Of a stretch of 9,785 nucleotides of DNA, positions 6,558 through 9,785 are shown piece by piece. The stretch spans positions 1-9,785 of the forward strand of contig JBFJWU010000105.1 in assembly GCA_041623475.1 (NCBI GenBank). Reading direction: 5' to 3'. Below the pieces are notes generated by a model. The model made no database searches and was not told the origin of the DNA. It was given only the letters and a program-made list of their open reading frames with translations. The DNA is from JBFJWU01 sp041623475 [NCBI: bacterium] (GTDB taxonomy: Bacteria; J088). The position numbers and the translations under genes are program-made. Within the stretch, counting starts at the first letter, position 1; each line of letters starts with the position of its first letter.

Positions 6558-6566
6558 TGTTATGAT
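6558..6566 (+). promoter_or_regulatory. yebC-ruvCAB promoter (extended -10)
   Basis: TG-T-TATGAT forms an extended -10 element (TATGAT at 6561-6566, 5 of 6 matches). The -35 position is poor (CTGTCG at 6537-6542, 18-bp spacing, 3 of 6), which fits an extended -10 promoter. The start would be near 6573, about 45 bp before the yebC GTG. The ATG at 6562 falls inside this hexamer and so is not a usable start on this transcript. Confidence 0.5.
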
Positions 6567-6608
6567 AGTAGGCAATTACGGGAAATGGGCGTTTCTGTGT
6601 CGACTGCC

Positions 6609-6614
6609 GGGGGA
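6609..6614 (+). promoter_or_regulatory. Ribosome binding site that sets the yebC GTG start
   Basis: GGGGGA lies 4 bp before GTG 6619, slightly close but strong. It supports initiation at the codon where YebC homology (AGHNKWSKIK) begins. Confidence 0.55.
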
Positions 6615-6618
6615 TGCT

Positions 6619-7371
6619 GTGGCCGGTCATAATAAGTGGAGCAAAATCAAGCGCAAGAAGGGTGTCGCGGATGCAAAACGCGGCAAGTTATTTACACGGC
6701 TTGGACGAGAAATCCAGATCGCTGCGCGCGAGGGTGGTGACGACCCCAATTACAATGCGGCATTGCGGCAGGCTGTCAACCGCGCAATGGCCGAGAACAT
6801 GCCAAATGACAACATTGACCGGGCGATCAAGCGAGGTGCCGGCCTGTTGCCGGGACAGGAAATTGTCGAATCCACGTACGAGGGTTACGGTCCTGCCGGC
6901 GTGGCGGTCATTGTCAGCTGCCTGACGGACAATCGGAACCGAACAGTCAGCGAAGTACGTCATGCCTTTAGCAAGGCGGGCAGTGCACTGGGGGAAAACG
7001 GAGCGGTGGCGTGGAATTTTGACAGGGTCGGTCTGGTCACCGTCAATGCGGAACTGGACGAGGAATCCGCGATGGAGCTGGCCATAGAGGCCGGTGCGGC
7101 GGATGTTCGTGAAGGGGATGACTGCTGGGAGTTTATCTGCGATGCGGATGCGGTTGGTGCCGTTCGAGACGGACTGCAGGACCAGGAGGTCAACGTTCAG
7201 GACGCAACGCTGATCTATGAACCCAAAAACACCGTCCCGGTTACAGGGACGGATGCCGAACAGATTCTGAGATTTATCAGTGCACTGGAAGACCTGGACG
7301 ATGTCCAGGATGTATTTGCCAATTTCGAAATTCCGGACGAAGAGTTTGAACGGCTGGCCCAGGCCGTCTAG
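6619..7371 (+). CDS. yebC: YebC/PmpR family protein (TACO1-like)
   Basis: Member of the YebC/TACO1 family. Some members are described as DNA-binding regulators, and more recent work on the family points to a role in translation of difficult peptide stretches; which applies here cannot be told from sequence. The 250 residues match the family (E. coli 246). Hallmarks: AGHNKWSKIKRKKGVADAKRGK at residues 2-23, MPNDNIDRAIKRGAG at 61-75, YEGYGPAGVAVIV at 87-99, TDNRNRTVSEVRHAFSKAGSALGENGAVAW at about 103-132. The open frame reaches ATG 6562, but GTG 6619 gives the family N-terminus and has its own ribosome site. It heads the operon with ruvC-ruvA-ruvB, a common arrangement in bacteria, and diverges from dnaA. 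Confidence 0.94.
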   Translation: MAGHNKWSKIKRKKGVADAKRGKLFTRLGREIQIAAREGGDDPNYNAALRQAVNRAMAENMPNDNIDRAIKRGAGLLPGQEIVESTYEGYGPAGVAVIVSCLTDNRNRTVSEVRHAFSKAGSALGENGAVAWNFDRVGLVTVNAELDEESAMELAIEAGAADVREGDDCWEFICDADAVGAVRDGLQDQEVNVQDATLIYEPKNTVPVTGTDAEQILRFISALEDLDDVQDVFANFEIPDEEFERLAQAV

Positions 7372-7377
7372 GGCCAG
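7354..7377 (+). repeat. 7-bp hairpin at the yebC stop codon
   Basis: CTGGCCC (7354-7360) pairs perfectly with GGGCCAG (7371-7377) across a 10-base loop; the yebC TAG overlaps the right arm. There is no T-run after it, so it is unlikely to terminate transcription. It might stabilise or process the mRNA between yebC and ruvC. The 69-bp yebC-ruvC gap contains nothing else recognisable. Confidence 0.35.
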
Positions 7378-7440
7378 GCGCGTGTTTGGTTACCGGCACC
7401 GACTGGCCGTCTGTACGGCGGGATCCCGGTTGACCGGTTC

Positions 7441-7938
7441 GTGGTCGTGCGCAGGGTAATCGGCATCGATCCCGGGTCACGAAAAATGGGCCTGGCTGTG
7501 GTTGAGGGCGACGTGCGCAAGCTGGTAACGGTGGCGTTTGCGACGGTTCGCCCGAAATCCAGCGACCTGCCAGCGCGGTTGGCGCAGTTGCACGACGAGG
7601 TCAGTCGCTGGCTGGACAAGTACAAGCCGGATGCCGCTGCCGTCGAAGAAGTGTTCGTGCGCAAAAATGCGCGCAGCGCGCTGCTGCTGGGACAGGCCCG
7701 TGGTGCGATCCTGGTACCTGTGGGGCGGCGGTCGGTGCCGGTATTCGGGTATCCGCCGGCCACAATCAAGAAATCCGTTGCCGGACACGGCCGCGCCGGA
7801 AAGACAGAGATTCGCCGCATGGTTCGATTTCAACTGGGCCTGGACCGGGACCCGGCAGAGGATTCTGCCGATGCCCTGGCCGTTGCCGTTACCCATTTAT
7901 TGCACGCCGAAAGTCCGGTCGTGGCTGCGACATCATGA
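7441..7938 (+). CDS. ruvC: Crossover junction endodeoxyribonuclease RuvC
   Basis: Dimeric metal-dependent nuclease that nicks Holliday junctions symmetrically after RuvAB branch migration. The product is 165 residues (E. coli 173). The RNase H-like acidic set is complete: Asp10 in IGIDPGSR, Glu69 in VEEVFVRKN, and Asp141 and Asp144 in EDSADALAVAVTH; Phe72 matches the E. coli Phe69 used in junction binding. NARSALLLGQARG at 76-88 and IKKSVAGHGRAGKTEI at 109-124 are also typical. GTG 7441 is the most upstream start; GTG 7447 is equally possible and neither has a strong ribosome site, so the first two residues are uncertain. Its stop overlaps the ruvA ATG (ATGA), suggesting translational coupling. 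Confidence 0.95.
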   Translation: MVVRRVIGIDPGSRKMGLAVVEGDVRKLVTVAFATVRPKSSDLPARLAQLHDEVSRWLDKYKPDAAAVEEVFVRKNARSALLLGQARGAILVPVGRRSVPVFGYPPATIKKSVAGHGRAGKTEIRRMVRFQLGLDRDPAEDSADALAVAVTHLLHAESPVVAATS

Positions 7939-8522
7939 TCGGATTTCTGCAGGGCGAGGTGATCCAGCGGACAGCGTCGGTACTGACCGTGCTGAGCGGT
8001 GACGTCGGATATGAAGTTCACGTGACCGAGGCCGTGGCCGAGCAGCACGGGGCTGGTACCGCGGTTAGGTTATGGGTGCATTCTGCGATTCGTGAACAAG
8101 GCTGGGATTTGTATGGATTTCTGGGTCGTGATGAACGGGATCTGTTCCGGACGGTCCAGCGGGTGCCGCAGATCGGGGCCAAAACCGCATTGGCGATGTT
8201 TGCGGTATTTTCAGCGCCGGCCCTGATCCGGGTCGTCCGCGATGCCGATATCGATGCCCTGACGACCGTTCCCGGAATCGGCAAGAAAACAGCCGAACGG
8301 GTCATTGTTGAGTTGCGGGACATCATGGCCGCAATGGAGATCGGCGAAACCGCAGAGGCCGGACCTGGTACGGGTGACGCGGTTCGTGGGCTCGTCGCGC
8401 TCGGGTTCTCGCAGCGCGAAGCGCGGCAGGGCATTTCCACCGCAATTGAATCGGGAATTGAGCCCGACGATATCGAATCGCTCATTCGTAACGTATTGCT
8501 GCAGGACGGTGGCGGACAGTGA
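7935..8522 (+). CDS. ruvA: Holliday junction branch migration protein RuvA
   Basis: Tetrameric protein that holds the four-way junction open and flat and docks the RuvB motors. The 195 residues fit the family (E. coli 203). Domain I begins MIGFLQGEV and contains GYEVHV at 25-30 and the pin region IREQGWDLYGFLG at 52-64; domain II has two helix-hairpin-helix motifs, VPQIGAKTALAMF at 77-89 and VPGIGKKTAERVIVEL at 112-127; domain III (about 147-195) starts DAVRGLVALGFSQREA. The acidic pin, Glu-Asp in E. coli (REDAQLLYGF), reads Glu-Gln here (REQGWDLYGF). The start ATG overlaps the ruvC stop by 4 bp and the stop overlaps the ruvB GTG by 4 bp. Confidence 0.96.
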   Translation: MIGFLQGEVIQRTASVLTVLSGDVGYEVHVTEAVAEQHGAGTAVRLWVHSAIREQGWDLYGFLGRDERDLFRTVQRVPQIGAKTALAMFAVFSAPALIRVVRDADIDALTTVPGIGKKTAERVIVELRDIMAAMEIGETAEAGPGTGDAVRGLVALGFSQREARQGISTAIESGIEPDDIESLIRNVLLQDGGGQ

Positions 8523-9559
8523 CCGAGGACAACGGTTTTCTGGATACCGACGAATTCTGGTCCGCGGACGGTGAGGGATTCGAGCGAGCCTATCGCCCGG
8601 AATCCTTTGGTGATTTCGTTGGCCAGGGCCAGACCTGCCGCAACCTGGATGTGGCTGTGCAGGCTGCCCGCCAGCGCGAGGAGCCCCTTGATCACGTCCT
8701 GCTGTGTGGGCCGCCCGGACTGGGCAAAACCACCCTGGCCGCGATTATTGCTGCCGAGCTGGGCGTACCTTTCGAAAAAACGAGCGGACCCGTGCTTGAA
8801 CGACCCCGGGACCTGGCTGCGATCCTGGCCCGGCTGAGTCCACGAAGTGTGTTTTTTATTGACGAAATACACCGCATGGGCCCGGCGGTCGAGGAAATGC
8901 TGTACCCGGCCCTGGAGGATTTTGAAATTGATCTGGTCGTTGGCGAAGGGCCCGCGGCCCATAACATCAAGATGCGCCTGAGCCCGTTTACGCTGGTCGG
9001 TGCGACAACGCGAACGTCATTGTTGACACGGCCGCTGCTGGACCGATTCGGGCTGGTGGAACAGCTGGATTATTACAATGACGACGACTTGACGACCGTG
9101 ATGCTGCGCTACGCCGAGAAACTTGGTGTTGGCCTGGACAAGGATGCAGCCGTGACCGTGGCCTCGCGGTCCCGGGGGACGCCCAGGGTCGCATTGGGGC
9201 ACTTGCGCCGGGTCCGTGATTTTGCGGACGTTCGGGGCGAGGATCCGATTACAAACGACACGGCGGTCGGTGCCCTGGATTCGCTGGGGGTGGATACCCT
9301 GGGCCTGCAGCGATTACACAGGCGGTACCTGGAAATCCTGGTGCGCAACTATCGTGGTGGTCCGACGGGTGTCAAAACGCTTGCTGCTGCCGTGGGCGAA
9401 GATCCCCGGACGATCGAAGAGGTTGTCGAACCGTTCCTGATCCGGCAGGGGCTGATCGACCGGACCCCGAGGGGCCGGACGGCAACCGATCGAGCGGCGC
9501 AGCATATTGGCGAACGATTGTCGTCGGGCACGCAACGGCAACTGCCGGGGACGGGTTGA
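8519..9559 (+). CDS. ruvB: Holliday junction DNA helicase RuvB
   Basis: AAA+ hexameric motor that drives branch migration with RuvA. The 346 residues are slightly longer than the E. coli protein (336). Walker A GPPGLGKTT at 64-72, TSGPVLE at 88-94, Walker B FFIDEIH at 112-118, LYPALEDFEID at 128-138, sensor 1 GATTR at 161-165, arginine finger Arg176 in LLDRFG, sensor 2 arginine in RGTPR at 219-223, and the C-terminal winged helix with EDPRTIEEVVEPFLIRQG and RTPRGR at 315-320. Two usually conserved stretches differ from E. coli: PLLDRFG for PLRDRFG and RVALGHLRR for RIANRLLRR. Starts at GTG 8519, overlapping ruvA by 4 bp. The extreme C-terminus is polar and lacks a recognisable motif. Confidence 0.96.
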   Translation: MTEDNGFLDTDEFWSADGEGFERAYRPESFGDFVGQGQTCRNLDVAVQAARQREEPLDHVLLCGPPGLGKTTLAAIIAAELGVPFEKTSGPVLERPRDLAAILARLSPRSVFFIDEIHRMGPAVEEMLYPALEDFEIDLVVGEGPAAHNIKMRLSPFTLVGATTRTSLLTRPLLDRFGLVEQLDYYNDDDLTTVMLRYAEKLGVGLDKDAAVTVASRSRGTPRVALGHLRRVRDFADVRGEDPITNDTAVGALDSLGVDTLGLQRLHRRYLEILVRNYRGGPTGVKTLAAAVGEDPRTIEEVVEPFLIRQGLIDRTPRGRTATDRAAQHIGERLSSGTQRQLPGTG

Positions 9560-9785
9560 TGAACCAGTTGGTAGAGATCCTGACGGCTGACCACGGGTTG
9601 CCGGTGCCGTTGCCGGTCATCCTGGGCATTGCCGCAGTCGTTGTTGTTGCAATCATCCTGTTTGCGTTTCGCAATCGTAACGAGGGATCCGATCGATCGA
9701 CCCTCAAACAGGCAGCGAAAGCCGAAAAAAAAGGAGACCTGCCAGCCGCCGCCAAACTGTACCTGTCTGCCGGGGACCATGAACG
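9559..9785 (+). CDS. Membrane-anchored TPR-like protein (partial, cut by window end)
   Basis: ATG 9559 overlaps the ruvB TGA by one base and is preceded by GGGGACGGG, so the gene is translated with the ruv operon. Seventy-five codons are visible. A strongly hydrophobic segment at about residues 18-37 (PVILGIAAVVVVAIILFAF) is followed by the basic RNRN, predicting a single N-terminal membrane anchor with the rest in the cytoplasm. Residues 49-75 include KAEKKGDLPAAAKLYLSAGDHE, which has the helix-turn-helix rhythm of a tetratricopeptide repeat. The domain content beyond the edge is unknown and no function is claimed. Confidence 0.75.
   Translation, partial: MNQLVEILTADHGLPVPLPVILGIAAVVVVAIILFAFRNRNEGSDRSTLKQAAKAEKKGDLPAAAKLYLSAGDHE

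Noticed and set aside
6399-6575. 59-residue N-terminal extension of DnaA from ATG 6575
   Set aside because: It translates the DnaA boxes and the dnaA promoter itself, lies partly upstream of the predicted transcript start, and has no DnaA homology.
6562-6618. 19-residue N-terminal extension of YebC from ATG 6562
   Set aside because: The ATG lies inside the TATGAT -10 element and the family N-terminus begins at GTG 6619 with its own ribosome site.
7354-7377. Intrinsic terminator between yebC and ruvC
   Set aside because: The hairpin has no following T-run and ruvC lies only 69 bp downstream with no convincing promoter of its own.
7430-7461. Promoter just before ruvC (TTGACC at 7430-7435)
   Set aside because: No acceptable -10 hexamer lies 16-18 bp downstream; the nearest AT-rich hexamer is about 20 bp away and inside ruvC.
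8018-8962. 314-residue minus-strand open frame antisense to ruvA and ruvB
   Set aside because: It overlaps two certain genes, has low-complexity composition and no recognisable motif.
1-9785. Mobile element, CRISPR array, defence or toxin-antitoxin system
   Set aside because: No transposase, integrase, repeat-spacer array or toxin-like gene was found; nearly every base is accounted for by conserved core genes.

Overview
This is a chromosomal housekeeping window from a bacterium: the dnaA replication-initiation region next to the Holliday-junction (ruv) operon. Base composition is moderately GC-rich and genes are tightly packed. GmhA (heptose for lipopolysaccharide) suggests a Gram-negative, two-membrane organism, and HemL suggests haem made by the C5 (glutamate) route. 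I cannot name the phylum from this sequence. The order dnaA-dnaN-recF without an adjacent gyrB, followed by a DUF1232 gene, rules nothing in.

Layout. Bases 1-70 hold the tail of an unidentified rightward gene that meets gmhA (leftward) stop-to-stop. gmhA and hemL diverge from an 84-bp gap containing opposed -10-like hexamers in a dyad. hemL runs rightward and converges on the left-going cluster dnaA > dnaN > recF > DUF1232; the hemL and DUF1232 stop codons overlap. The 280-bp dnaA-dnaN gap is the most AT-rich part of the window and carries degenerate DnaA boxes. dnaA and the rightward operon yebC > ruvC > ruvA > ruvB > membrane-anchored TPR-like gene diverge from a roughly 220-bp gap. That gap holds two perfect DnaA boxes in a 14-bp inverted repeat with a third near-perfect box between them.

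How it fits together. DnaA opens the origin, DnaN clamps the polymerase, RecF helps load RecA at stalled forks, and RuvABC resolves the junctions that recombination leaves. The best origin model is a two-part oriC: a box cluster just upstream of the dnaA coding region and an AT-rich region with weaker boxes between dnaA and dnaN. The box cluster lies in the presumed dnaA 5' leader, downstream of a good promoter (TTGAAG, 17 bp, TATGAT), which suggests autoregulation. Apart from hemL and the edge fragment, genes on each side are transcribed away from the dnaA/yebC gap, as expected for leading-strand genes.

Six of the eleven genes whose start is visible appear to use GTG or TTG. For dnaA and yebC the longest open frame begins upstream of, or inside, the promoter, so internal starts were chosen. 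I see no insertion sequence, tRNA, rRNA, CRISPR array or defence system. The region looks like core genome, and the points worth following are the origin layout, residue variants in RuvA, RuvB and RecF, and the two poorly characterised genes appended to the core operons.
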